A program made the position numbers and the translations under genes. Below, piece after piece: positions 51,217 to 59,336 of a stretch of 64,000 nt of DNA (position 1 is the stretch's first letter; every line of letters begins with the position of its first letter). Source of the stretch: Lederbergia citri (GTDB lineage Bacteria; Bacillota; Bacilli; Bacillales; Bacillaceae_C); NCBI RefSeq assembly GCF_018343625.1, contig NZ_JAGYPG010000003.1, positions 625,003 to 689,002 on the forward strand. Direction: 5' to 3'. Below the pieces are notes generated by a model that did not search any database, had not been told where the DNA came from, and saw only the letters and a program-made list of their open reading frames with translations.

Positions 51217-51990
51217 ATGGGGAAGATTATAGATGCTCATATTCATTTAGATCATTATAATCAAGAAGAAATTCCTTTGATCATGGAGGAATTGGAAAAC
51301 ATTCATTGTACTAATCTTGTTTCTGTTTCGTTTGACTTGGAATCCTGTAAGAAAAATTTACGGTTGGCAAAACAATTTCCACAAGTGAAACCTGCATTTG
51401 GGTTTCATCCTGAACAAGAATTACCTTCAGAACAAGAAGTAATCGAGCTTTTTAACTGGATGTCTGACAATCGGGATGAAATGGTAACTGTTGGGGAAAT
51501 CGGTTTGCCATATTACTTGCTTAGTGAGAACCCGGGGATTGCTCTCGATCCGTACATACTTTTACTAGATGAATTTCTGAAATTCGCTAAGAGGTGGGAC
51601 AAGCCAGTTGTGCTTCACGCTGTCTATGATGATGCTCCCATCGTGTGCGATCTTCTAGAAAAGCATAATATTAAACATGCCCATTTTCATTGGTTTAAAG
51701 GTGATTCAATTACGATCGAACGTATGATTAAAAATGGCTATTTTATTTCAATAACCCCTGATGTTTTATATGAAGAGGAAATCAAACAGCTCGTTGCTAA
51801 ATACCCTTTACGTCAAATGATGGTAGAAACAGATGGTCCTTGGCCTTTTGAAGGTGATTTTAAAGGAAAGATGACTCATCCAGCTATGATCCATGAATCG
51901 GTTAAGATGATTGCGAAGCATAAGAAAGAAGACCTGCCATTCGTTTATAAAAGTTTATATGAAAATACGAAACATTTTTATAGAATATAA
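51217..51990 (+). CDS. TatD-family metal-dependent hydrolase in the thiamine operon
   Basis: Amidohydrolase-fold protein of 257 residues. Metal residues: IIDAHIHLDHY, the Glu in VTVGEIGLPY, His in VVLHAVYDD, HAHFHWF and the final Asp in MMVETDGPWPF. GGGAGG lies 8 nt before the ATG at 51217; an ATG at 51211 is too close. TatD proteins are usually nucleases or deaminase-like hydrolases; here the position suggests action on an imported pyrimidine precursor, which is inference. No TenA gene is present in this operon. Confidence 0.85.
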   Translation: MGKIIDAHIHLDHYNQEEIPLIMEELENIHCTNLVSVSFDLESCKKNLRLAKQFPQVKPAFGFHPEQELPSEQEVIELFNWMSDNRDEMVTVGEIGLPYYLLSENPGIALDPYILLLDEFLKFAKRWDKPVVLHAVYDDAPIVCDLLEKHNIKHAHFHWFKGDSITIERMIKNGYFISITPDVLYEEEIKQLVAKYPLRQMMVETDGPWPFEGDFKGKMTHPAMIHESVKMIAKHKKEDLPFVYKSLYENTKHFYRI

Positions 51991-52078
51991 AATATCTTGC
52001 TTTTTAGAAAAAGGGTAAATCCTCTCTTATTTGCTAAAATAATAATTGCTATTAATAAGAGAGAAGGTGTTTATAAGA

Positions 52079-52954
52079 ATGAAGAAAAGCTCTTCATTAG
52101 TATGGGAATATGTTCAGATCATGTTTGGGGCAACCCTCGTTGGTCTTTCGTATAATATGTTTTTGCTGCCGTCTAAACTAGCAGCGGGTGGTGTGTCGGG
52201 CGTCAGTACCCTTTTATACGAGTTGTTTCAATGGAATCCTGCATTCGTTCAAATTAGCATAAATTTACCATTATTTATCATTGGACTTCTTGTTTTAGGG
52301 AAAGATTTTAGCGCAAAGACATTAATAGGCACTGTTTTTGTTCCATTGTCTATTTGGTTAACGCAAGGGATGGATCTGCATATTAAGGAACCAATGTTAG
52401 GTGCAATTTATGGAGGAATTGTCCTTGGAGTCGGCCTCGGGATTGTATATCGCGGGGGTGGTTCTACTGGGGGAACTGCGATGATTGCACAATTATTAAA
52501 AAAATACACCGGGCTATCAAGTGGTTTTTCCCAGTTGCTCGTGGATGGCATCGTTGTTACCGCATCTGCATTTATTTTTAACTTGGAACTTGCCTTGTTT
52601 GCGATGATTTCCATTTATGTGACGAGCAAAGTTATCGATTTTGTTCAGCTGCAAACCTCTCCTACAAAGCTAGTGTTAATCATTACGGAAAATGAAGCGA
52701 AGATCCAACAGATAATCCGTGAGGAAATAGACCGTGGATTAACAAAAGTGAAATCACTCGGTGGATACACAAACAGAGAAAGAACGATGATTTTTTGCGT
52801 AGTCGAGCAATCGGAGGCCGTGTATTTGAAGAAGGTTCTTCAAGAACAGGAACCAACATCCTTTGTTGTTTTTCTAAACGCTTCCGAAATACTTGGCAGA
52901 GGTTTTTCAAAAGAAAAAGTGTTTGGTAGCGAAATAGAAACAGATAAGCATTAA
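52079..52954 (+). CDS. YitT-family membrane protein (DUF161/DUF2179)
   Basis: Membrane protein of 291 residues with five to six helices, then a cytoplasmic DUF2179 domain (about 215-285, TKVKSLGGYTNRERTMIFCVV). The N-terminal half has FGATLVGLSYNMFLLPSKLAAGGVSGVSTLLYE and the glycine-rich YRGGGSTGGTAMIAQLL. Bacillaceae carry several paralogues of unknown transport function. AGAAGGTG precedes the ATG at 52079. Confidence 0.9.
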   Translation: MKKSSSLVWEYVQIMFGATLVGLSYNMFLLPSKLAAGGVSGVSTLLYELFQWNPAFVQISINLPLFIIGLLVLGKDFSAKTLIGTVFVPLSIWLTQGMDLHIKEPMLGAIYGGIVLGVGLGIVYRGGGSTGGTAMIAQLLKKYTGLSSGFSQLLVDGIVVTASAFIFNLELALFAMISIYVTSKVIDFVQLQTSPTKLVLIITENEAKIQQIIREEIDRGLTKVKSLGGYTNRERTMIFCVVEQSEAVYLKKVLQEQEPTSFVVFLNASEILGRGFSKEKVFGSEIETDKH

Positions 52955-53009
52955 ATGTTTCATCCCCTTTTATTTAGGTAAAATGAAAAGTAAAAGTGGA
53001 GGGATGATG

Positions 53010-53222
53010 ATGAGTCACGAGCGAACCCAAAACAAAATAGACCGAGCCAAGACACTGGAAGAACGAAACGATAAAGACAAAGCATTTAAGAATGATCCGA
53101 AAAAGCAAGCCCAGCGTGATCAATTACTCATGCCAATTGATGATATATCGGACAAGCTCGTTGAAGATCGGGAAAAAAATGAGCAAGACAAAAGAGGCTC
53201 AAAGTCTTCAAAACAGTTATAA
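53010..53222 (+). CDS. Small highly charged protein (70 aa)
   Basis: Hypothetical protein of 70 residues, very rich in Lys, Asp, Glu, Gln and Arg and almost without hydrophobic residues (MSHERTQNKIDRAKTLEERND...), so probably disordered or helical and soluble. GGAGGG precedes three consecutive ATG codons at 53004, 53007 and 53010; the last has the best spacing. A terminator hairpin follows. I do not recognise a family. Confidence 0.7.
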   Translation: MSHERTQNKIDRAKTLEERNDKDKAFKNDPKKQAQRDQLLMPIDDISDKLVEDREKNEQDKRGSKSSKQL

Positions 53223-53235
53223 CTATACCGCAATC

Positions 53236-53262
53236 AAGGACCCCAAAAAATCGGGTCCTTTT
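53236..53262 (+). terminator. Terminator after small charged-protein gene
   Basis: AAGGACCC (53236-53243) pairs with GGGTCCTT (53253-53260); the T-run is short. Confidence 0.65.
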
Positions 53263-53448
53263 GCATTTATGGTATTCTATACCGGAATGAAGCAAACTTA
53301 TTTGGTTTTAAATAATTAAAGCTAATGAATCAGCATACAGAATAATAAATCAATGCTTACACACCTCCGTCGGACAACACTTCATGAATATTGTGTTTCT
53401 GTCCTTTTGAAAGCTCCAATTGGACAACAACCATTTTTAACGAATAAA

Positions 53449-53690
53449 AAGTATCGTCCCATAAGTCTTTCATCGTGTCCTCAAACGCAAAAAAGTCGTT
53501 CCCAAGGTAACGATGAAGTGTGCATCGTGCCTTTAAACGAGAAAAAGTGGTTCGAAAGGTAACGATGAAGCCTTCATTATGCCCTTAACCAAGAATAAGG
53601 GGGTTGCAAGGTCACGATGGAGCGTCCATCGTGACCTCAGGCAAGAAAAAGTGAAGTTCTCGGTGACGATGATGCGAACATTTCATGCAA
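53449..53690. repeat. Tandem array of 52-bp hairpin units
   Basis: Units starting at 53505, 53557, 53609 and 53661 share an exact 52-bp period, with a diverged unit upstream at about 53449. Each has a hairpin of form GGTNACGATG...CATCGTNACC and an A-rich spacer with GAAAAAGTG. The unit at 53609 is a perfect 12-bp stem with a 3-nt loop (53610-53621 with 53625-53636). Layout resembles the 51-bp array at 3223, with unrelated stem sequence. No coding frame here is credible. Confidence 0.85.
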
Positions 53691-53775
53691 AATAAAAACA
53701 GCCCAATTACACAAGCTACCCTCAATCCTCTACAATTCAATTTCAAAATTCATGAATGAAAATTAAATTAATATC

Positions 53776-53804
53776 TTGACATTCCTTTTTTAAACCGATA
53801 AGAT
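53776..53804 (+). promoter_or_regulatory. Promoter of the trp operon
   Basis: TTGACA (53776-53781, perfect -35), 17-bp spacer, TAAGAT (53799-53804). Transcription would begin near 53811, just before the first T-box. Confidence 0.75.
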
Positions 53805-53821
53805 GATAAATAATTCAAACT

Positions 53822-54094
53822 TAATGAATATTTCAGGCAGTGATGGAGAGTAGTAGCTGTTTTTTAGCACTATAGAGAGCTGGTGGTCGGTGCAAACCAG
53901 TGTGCAGAAATGGTGAATGGGCTTCTGAGCCACCAAACCGAAACTTTTCAAAAAGTAAGTAGGCTTTGGCGCGTACGTCTTTGCGTTAGTAAGACAGGTG
54001 ATAAGCAGAATGCTTGTTACTGTTAAGAGAGCTGATTTTTGGCTAATAAAGGTGGTACCACGGGTTCCTCGTCCTTTGGATGAGGGCCCTTTTT
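53822..54094 (+). promoter_or_regulatory. T-box riboswitch 1 (tRNA-Trp), trp operon leader
   Basis: Stem I spans about 53822-53935, with the specifier in GTGAATGGGC, i.e. a UGG (Trp) codon. The T-box sequence AAAGGTGGTACCACGG is at 54048-54063. It is followed by a terminator (54062-54094) with stem CCTCGTC/GATGAGG and GGG/CCC, then TTTTT. Uncharged tRNA-Trp should stabilise the antiterminator and allow transcription. Confidence 0.92.
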
Positions 54095-54123
54095 GTATTT
54101 TTTTAAAAGAAAATTGTAAATCG

Positions 54124-54429
54124 TTGATTAAGAGGAGTACACTTGGAACGACGTAAATAGAGAGCCGGTGATGGTGGAAATCCGGTACGAGCGACCTTGT
54201 GGAATGGGCTTAAGAGAGATTTCTTGAATCAAGAGTAGGGAAATCCGGTTTCCTCCGTTAAAAGGATAAAGTATCGGACTATTTTTAAAAAAGTTGGCAA
54301 TAGCCACTTCATTTTTCCCGGTCCCGTACTTGATGAGATGAAGATCAAAAGTCTTCAATAGAGGTGGCACCGCGGACGATTCGCCCTCTGTAAACACAAA
54401 ACCAAATTGTGTTTGCAGAGGGCTTTTTT
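54124..54429 (+). promoter_or_regulatory. T-box riboswitch 2 (tRNA-Trp), trp operon leader
   Basis: Second complete T-box directly after the first: specifier block GGAATGGGC (UGG, Trp), T-box AGAGGTGGCACCGCGG at 54360-54375, and a strong terminator (54383-54429) pairing GCCCTCTG...AAACACAA with TTGTGTTT...CAGAGGGC, then TTTTTT. There is no gene between the two T-boxes. Confidence 0.92.
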
Positions 54430-54455
54430 ATATTCAAATTGAGAGGAGTATAAAC

Positions 54456-55481
54456 ATGAAACTATATTTACAAAAATTGATGAACGGCGAACATTTGACG
54501 ATGAATGAAATGACTGATGCTGCAAGGAAGCTTTTTTCGGGTGAGATTTCTGAAAGTGAAGCAGGGGCATTACTTGGGCTGCTTGCCTTAAAAGGTGAGA
54601 CAGCAGATGAAATAGCAGGATTGGTTCATGCGTTGCGTGAAAAATCACCAGCAATTTTATCATTAAAGGATAGTGTGATGGATAATTGTGGAACGGGCGG
54701 CGATGGTTCTAGCAGCTTCAACATTAGTACAACATCCGCTTTTGTCATAGCTGGGGCAGGGATAAAGGTTGCGAAGCATGGGAATAGAAGTGTTTCGAGT
54801 CAAACGGGAAGTGCTGATGTGCTCGAATATTTAGGAGTCTCTCTTGATAATAGACCTGAAGAAACGGAAGAGCTTTTAGCTGAAAATGGGATTGCTTTTT
54901 TATTCGCCCCTCATGTTCATCCAGCGATGAAGGCTGTTATGAAAGTAAGACGTGATCTAAGGGTTCCGACCATTTTTAATTTAATTGGTCCTTTGACAAA
55001 TCCAGTCGAATTGGATACACAGTTGTTGGGAATCTATCGCCGCGATAAATTAAAGCTGATGGGGGAAGTTTTAAAACAGCTCGGAAGAGAAAGAGCAGTT
55101 GTGATTAATGGAGCAGGGTTTCTTGATGAAGGTTCACTTTCTGGGGAAAATCATCTCGTTATTCTTGAAAATGGAAACTTGACTTCCATTACGTTACGCC
55201 CCGAACATGTAGGTCTCCCAACATATTCTAATGAAGAAATTATGGGTGGCGATGCCGAACGAAATGCCCATATTATGATGAGCGTTCTTCGTGGTGATGA
55301 CGGTCCTTTCCGCGATACGGTTCTTTTAAATGCAGGAATTGGGATTTTTGCGAATGGAAAAGTGGACTCCATTCAAGAAGGAATTGAAAAGGCGAAAGAG
55401 AGTATTGATTCCGGAGCGGCTTTAGCCAAATTAGAATACCTGATTGAAAGAAGTCAACATACGAAGCAAGGAGTGCTATAA
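54456..55481 (+). CDS. trpD: Anthranilate phosphoribosyltransferase
   Basis: Transfers phosphoribose from PRPP to anthranilate; 341 residues, normal length. PRPP loop CGTGGDGSSSFNISTTSAF, anthranilate-site KHGNRSVSSQTGSADVLE and LFAPHVHPAMKAV, then IFNLIGPLTNP. The ATG at 54456 has GAGAGGAG upstream. It is the first gene after the tandem T-boxes; trpE and trpG are absent from this position. Confidence 0.97.
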   Translation: MKLYLQKLMNGEHLTMNEMTDAARKLFSGEISESEAGALLGLLALKGETADEIAGLVHALREKSPAILSLKDSVMDNCGTGGDGSSSFNISTTSAFVIAGAGIKVAKHGNRSVSSQTGSADVLEYLGVSLDNRPEETEELLAENGIAFLFAPHVHPAMKAVMKVRRDLRVPTIFNLIGPLTNPVELDTQLLGIYRRDKLKLMGEVLKQLGRERAVVINGAGFLDEGSLSGENHLVILENGNLTSITLRPEHVGLPTYSNEEIMGGDAERNAHIMMSVLRGDDGPFRDTVLLNAGIGIFANGKVDSIQEGIEKAKESIDSGAALAKLEYLIERSQHTKQGVL

Positions 55482-55482
55482 A

Positions 55483-56271
55483 TTGACGATTTTAGATAAA
55501 ATTATTGAACAGAAAAAAGTTGAAGTCCAAGAGTTGAAAGTAATTTACAGTGTCCAACAATCGGTAAACGAAATTAGACGACCTTCTTTATATGACAGCT
55601 TTAGAAATTTAGAGAATATTGGCGTCATTGCAGAAGTGAAGAGAGCCTCTCCATCAAAAGGTGTCATCAATGATGGAGTCGATCCTGTTGCTCAGGCTAA
55701 AGCTTACGCACAAGCGGGAGCTAGCGCCATTTCAGTTTTGACAGATCAACAATTTTTTAAAGGGTCGATGGCAGATCTTTCCGCTGTATCAGAAGCAGTA
55801 GACTTACCATTACTTTGCAAGGACTTTATGATTGATGAGGTGCAAATTGATGTCGCGAGGGATCACGGGGCAAGCGTCATCCTTCTCATTGCCGCCGCAC
55901 TTCCAGAAGAGAGGCTCCGCGAGCTATACAATTATGCAAGATCCAGGGATTTGGATGTTTTATTTGAAGTCCATGATGAAAAAGAAGCAGAGATGGCTTT
56001 ACGAATAGGAGCCCGTATTATCGGAATCAATAATCGCAACTTAAAAACGTTCGAAGTCGATTTGACTGTGACGGAGCGTGTGGCATCCGTTCTGAAACAT
56101 GCAGATTGCGTGCTTGTAAGTGAGAGCGGCATTCGAACAAAAGAGGATGTAGAACAAGTTGAAGCGGCAGGTGCTAGTGCGATTTTAGTTGGAGAAACAT
56201 TGATGAGGTCCCCGAATATCGCTGAGACGATGTATGATATTCGCATCCCTCTTTCTAAGGCGGTGAAATAA
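55483..56271 (+). CDS. trpC: Indole-3-glycerol-phosphate synthase
   Basis: TIM-barrel enzyme of 262 residues that closes the indole ring. Start TTG at 55483 with AAGGAG upstream and one base after the trpD stop. Motifs: IAEVKRASPSKGVI (catalytic Lys), LLCKDFMIDEVQI, VLFEVHDEKE, IIGINNRNLKTFEVD and SESGIRTKEDV. Coding continues into trpF with no gap. Confidence 0.97.
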   Translation: MTILDKIIEQKKVEVQELKVIYSVQQSVNEIRRPSLYDSFRNLENIGVIAEVKRASPSKGVINDGVDPVAQAKAYAQAGASAISVLTDQQFFKGSMADLSAVSEAVDLPLLCKDFMIDEVQIDVARDHGASVILLIAAALPEERLRELYNYARSRDLDVLFEVHDEKEAEMALRIGARIIGINNRNLKTFEVDLTVTERVASVLKHADCVLVSESGIRTKEDVEQVEAAGASAILVGETLMRSPNIAETMYDIRIPLSKAVK

Positions 56272-56910
56272 TTGAAGGTGAAAATTTGCGGCATCATATC
56301 AGAGGAAGTTGCCGTTGCTGCAAGTGATGCTGGTGCCGACTTTCTAGGGTTTGTTTTTGCAGAAAGTAAAAGAAAAATATCACCTGAAAAAGCAGCACAA
56401 ATTATTGAAAAAGTGCCGCACCACATAGAAACAGTTGGTGTTTTTGTCAACGAAACATATGAAAATATTATTCATATAGCAGAAAGAGCTAATCTCGATT
56501 ACATTCAGCTACACGGGGATGAATCTCCGGAGTTTTGCAAGAGTTTGCCGTATCCTGTGATTAAAGCTTTTTCGATCAAAGAAAAAGCAGACTTAAATCA
56601 ACTAGCTGGATACGATTGCCGCTATTTTTTACTAGATAGTCCAGGTGTAAAATATCGTGGAGGAAGTGGAATTCCATTTGATTGGAGTCTTCTTGAACAT
56701 TTAGATATTCCGCGGGAAAAAATCATATTAGCAGGCGGACTTGATCGAGAAAATATAAAGAAGGCAACCTCAACAGTTAAGCCAGCCATTGTCGATGTAT
56801 CGAGTGGCGTTGAAACAAACGGAGTAAAAGACGTGAATAAAATACAACAATTTTTAGTAACAGCAAAATTAGAGGAGCGTGAAGACATTGGCAGTTTACA
56901 CATCACCTGA
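56272..56910 (+). CDS. trpF: Phosphoribosylanthranilate isomerase
   Basis: TIM-barrel isomerase of 212 residues. Conserved VKICGIISEEVAVAASDAGADFLGFVF, IQLHGDESPEF, LLDSPGVKYRGGSGIPFDW and DVSSGVETNGVKD. Start TTG immediately after the trpC stop; ends inside the start of trpB, overlapping by about 23-32 bp. Confidence 0.95.
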   Translation: MKVKICGIISEEVAVAASDAGADFLGFVFAESKRKISPEKAAQIIEKVPHHIETVGVFVNETYENIIHIAERANLDYIQLHGDESPEFCKSLPYPVIKAFSIKEKADLNQLAGYDCRYFLLDSPGVKYRGGSGIPFDWSLLEHLDIPREKIILAGGLDRENIKKATSTVKPAIVDVSSGVETNGVKDVNKIQQFLVTAKLEEREDIGSLHIT

Positions 56911-58093
56911 TGTAAAAGGAAGATACGGTCAATTCGGAGGCAGGTTTGTTCCAGAAACATTAATGACAGCCGTATTGGAGTTAGAAGAAGAATATGAAAA
57001 AGCAATTGCTGACCCGGAATTTCAGAAAGAAATGGATCATTATTTAAAACAATATATTGGTCGAGAAACGCCATTATATTTTGCGGGAAATCTTACAAAG
57101 CTAGTAGGCGGAGCGAAAATTTATTTAAAACGTGAAGACTTGAACCATACTGGTGCCCACAAAATCAATAATACGATTGGTCAGGCACTTTTGACTCTGC
57201 GCATGGGCAAAAAGAAAGTTGTGGCGGAAACAGGAGCTGGTCAACACGGTGTGGCGACAGCGACTGTCTGTGCCTTACTTGGATTAGATTGTATCGTATT
57301 TATGGGAGAAGAAGATATTCGTCGCCAACAATTGAATGTGTTCAGAATGGAGCTTTTAGGTGCCGAAGTTCGTAGTGTTTCTCAAGGAAGCGGAACGTTA
57401 AAGGATGCCGTCAATGAAGCACTTCGCTACTGGGTAACAAATGTTGAGGATACTCATTATATTCTTGGTTCTGTTGTAGGACCTCATCCATTCCCGAGAA
57501 TTGTCCGTGATTTCCAAAGTGTTATTGGAAGTGAGACGAAAAAACAAATGCTTGAACAAGAAGGCAAGCTTCCAGATGCAGTTGTCGCGTGTATTGGGGG
57601 CGGAAGCAACGCAATGGGGATGTTTTATCCTTTTATTGAAGATGAGGAAGTAAAAATATATGGAGTAGAGGCTGCCGGCTCTGGAATTGAAACAGGTAAA
57701 CACGCAGCCGTTTTAACAGATGGAAAAGCCGGAGTTTTACATGGTACACTTACGTATCTTTTACAAGATAATCACGGCCAAATTCAAAGTGCCCACTCTA
57801 TTTCTGCAGGTCTTGATTATCCAGGGGTAGGACCTGAACATGCCTTTTTAAAAGATTCCGGTCGTGTCACGTATACATCTGCTACGGATCAAGAAGCTTT
57901 GGCTTCTTTTCAAATGCTTGCTAAAACAGAAGGAATTATTCCAGCTTTAGAAAGTTCGCATGCAGTCGCATATGCATTGAAACTTGCGAAAGAAATGAAG
58001 GAATCTGAAACGCTTGTCATCTGCTTATCCGGTCGTGGAGACAAAGATGTCGAAGCCGTGAGAGAGGCAATTGGAGGTGCTATCAATGGGTAA
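56888..58093 (+). CDS. trpB: Tryptophan synthase beta chain
   Basis: PLP enzyme condensing indole with serine; 401 residues. GRYGQFGGRFVPETLM at the N-terminus, PLP Lys92 in HTGAHKINNTIGQ, phosphate-binding GGGSNAMGMFY, and C-terminal CLSGRGDKDV. AGAGGAG at 56871-56877 gives good spacing to the TTG at 56888; a GTG at 56879 is nearly adjacent to it. Overlaps trpA by 8 bp. Confidence 0.96.
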   Translation: MAVYTSPDVKGRYGQFGGRFVPETLMTAVLELEEEYEKAIADPEFQKEMDHYLKQYIGRETPLYFAGNLTKLVGGAKIYLKREDLNHTGAHKINNTIGQALLTLRMGKKKVVAETGAGQHGVATATVCALLGLDCIVFMGEEDIRRQQLNVFRMELLGAEVRSVSQGSGTLKDAVNEALRYWVTNVEDTHYILGSVVGPHPFPRIVRDFQSVIGSETKKQMLEQEGKLPDAVVACIGGGSNAMGMFYPFIEDEEVKIYGVEAAGSGIETGKHAAVLTDGKAGVLHGTLTYLLQDNHGQIQSAHSISAGLDYPGVGPEHAFLKDSGRVTYTSATDQEALASFQMLAKTEGIIPALESSHAVAYALKLAKEMKESETLVICLSGRGDKDVEAVREAIGGAING

Positions 58094-58877
58094 ATCTAAA
58101 ATCAATGCAGCGTTTAAAGGGGTTTTGGATAAAGGCGACAAGGCGTTTGTTCCATATATTATGGCTGGTGACGGAGGACTTGAAAATTTAAAGGAGCAAA
58201 TTTTATTTTTAGAAAAAAGCGGTGCAACCGTAGTGGAGCTTGGAATTCCTTTTTCCGATCCAGTTGCAGATGGTCCAGTCATTCAAGAAGCAGGATTAAG
58301 GTCGTTGGCAAACGGAACGACATTGGAAGGAGTACTCGAAAGCCTACTGGACTGGAAAGAAGAAAGGCAGATTCCAATCGTTTTGATGACATATTTTAAC
58401 TTAATCTTTTCATATGGAATTGAAAGATTTGCCAAGCGCTGTGAGGAAGTTGGAGTGGATGGTTTAATTATTCCGGATTTACCTTTTGAAGAGGACGAAA
58501 TGGTTGCTCCTATTTTTTCCAAATATGAACTTGCTTTAATCCATTTAGTCGCCCCAACAAGCCCGCGAAACAGAATTGAACAAATCGCTAAAAAAACGGA
58601 AGGTTTTTTATATGCGGTAACGGTTAAAGGAACGACGGGAGTTAGAAACGAGTACGAGGAAGGATTAGCTTCATATTTAGAGCAACTAAAAGAATACTCA
58701 TCTGTTCCGGTACTTGCTGGATTTGGTGTATCATCTCCGGAAAAGGTAAGAGAATTAGGTGAATATTGCGATGGTGTGATTGTCGGAAGTAAAATCGTCG
58801 AGCTTTTGTTTAAAGGAGAAAGAGAAGAAATTACTAATATTATCGTAGCTTCTAAAAAAAGTACAATCCAATCGTGA
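58086..58877 (+). CDS. trpA: Tryptophan synthase alpha chain
   Basis: TIM-barrel lyase releasing indole from indole-3-glycerol phosphate; 263 residues. Conserved FVPYIMAGDGG, the catalytic Glu in VVELGIPFSDPVADGPVIQ, catalytic Asp in DGLIIPDLPFEE, and YAVTVKGTTGVR and AGFGVSSPEKV. The ATG at 58086 has TTGGAGGTG upstream. Last gene of the operon. Confidence 0.97.
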   Translation: MGKSKINAAFKGVLDKGDKAFVPYIMAGDGGLENLKEQILFLEKSGATVVELGIPFSDPVADGPVIQEAGLRSLANGTTLEGVLESLLDWKEERQIPIVLMTYFNLIFSYGIERFAKRCEEVGVDGLIIPDLPFEEDEMVAPIFSKYELALIHLVAPTSPRNRIEQIAKKTEGFLYAVTVKGTTGVRNEYEEGLASYLEQLKEYSSVPVLAGFGVSSPEKVRELGEYCDGVIVGSKIVELLFKGEREEITNIIVASKKSTIQS

Positions 58878-58939
58878 TGTTTTCTTGTGCAAAATAGTGG
58901 GTAAATATTATGCAAAGCTAAAAAAGGAGGCAACTTCTA

Positions 58940-59218
58940 ATGTCTAAAAATATTAATCCACTATTTTGGGTAGGACTAGGAATTGCCGGGGCTTCCTATT
59001 TATCGAAACAGGAGAATAGGGAGAAAGTAATGGAGTTTTATCAAACGGCTAAACAAAAAGTAGTAGACTTTTTATGCGAACAAAACCCTAGTGCTTGTGA
59101 AGACCTTTTGGAAAAGGCGGGGAACCCTGACCCCCACGATTTAGGCGATACGCGAATGGTTGGCGAAGGTGCAATGTATGCGGTCGATTATTACAATAAA
59201 GAAGAACAGCAGAAATAA
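58940..59218 (+). CDS. Small protein of unknown function (92 aa)
   Basis: Hypothetical protein of 92 residues. A short hydrophobic N-terminus (LFWVGLGIAGASYLS) is followed by a helical segment QENREKVMEFYQTAKQKVVDFL, two Cys in CEQNPSAC, and an acidic C-terminus. AAAGGAGG precedes the ATG. It lies 62 bp after trpA, possibly read through from it, and is followed by a terminator. No family recognised. Confidence 0.75.
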   Translation: MSKNINPLFWVGLGIAGASYLSKQENREKVMEFYQTAKQKVVDFLCEQNPSACEDLLEKAGNPDPHDLGDTRMVGEGAMYAVDYYNKEEQQK

Positions 59219-59222
59219 AAGG

Positions 59223-59266
59223 AAGAGCCTTTCTCTAATAAAAGAGGAGGGCTTGTTTTTTTTGTC
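59223..59266 (+). terminator. Intrinsic terminator
   Basis: AGAGCCTTTCTCT pairs imperfectly with AGAGGAGGGCTTG, followed by a T-run. Confidence 0.75.
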
Positions 59267-59336
59267 ATGGTTATTTTTTCATAGAAATATAATGTTATCA
59301 TGGATTTATATTTATAATCCCGAGAGGAACAAGTTG

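Noticed and set aside
53353..53562. Plus-strand 69-residue frame
   Set aside because: It runs into the 52-bp hairpin array and lacks a ribosome site.
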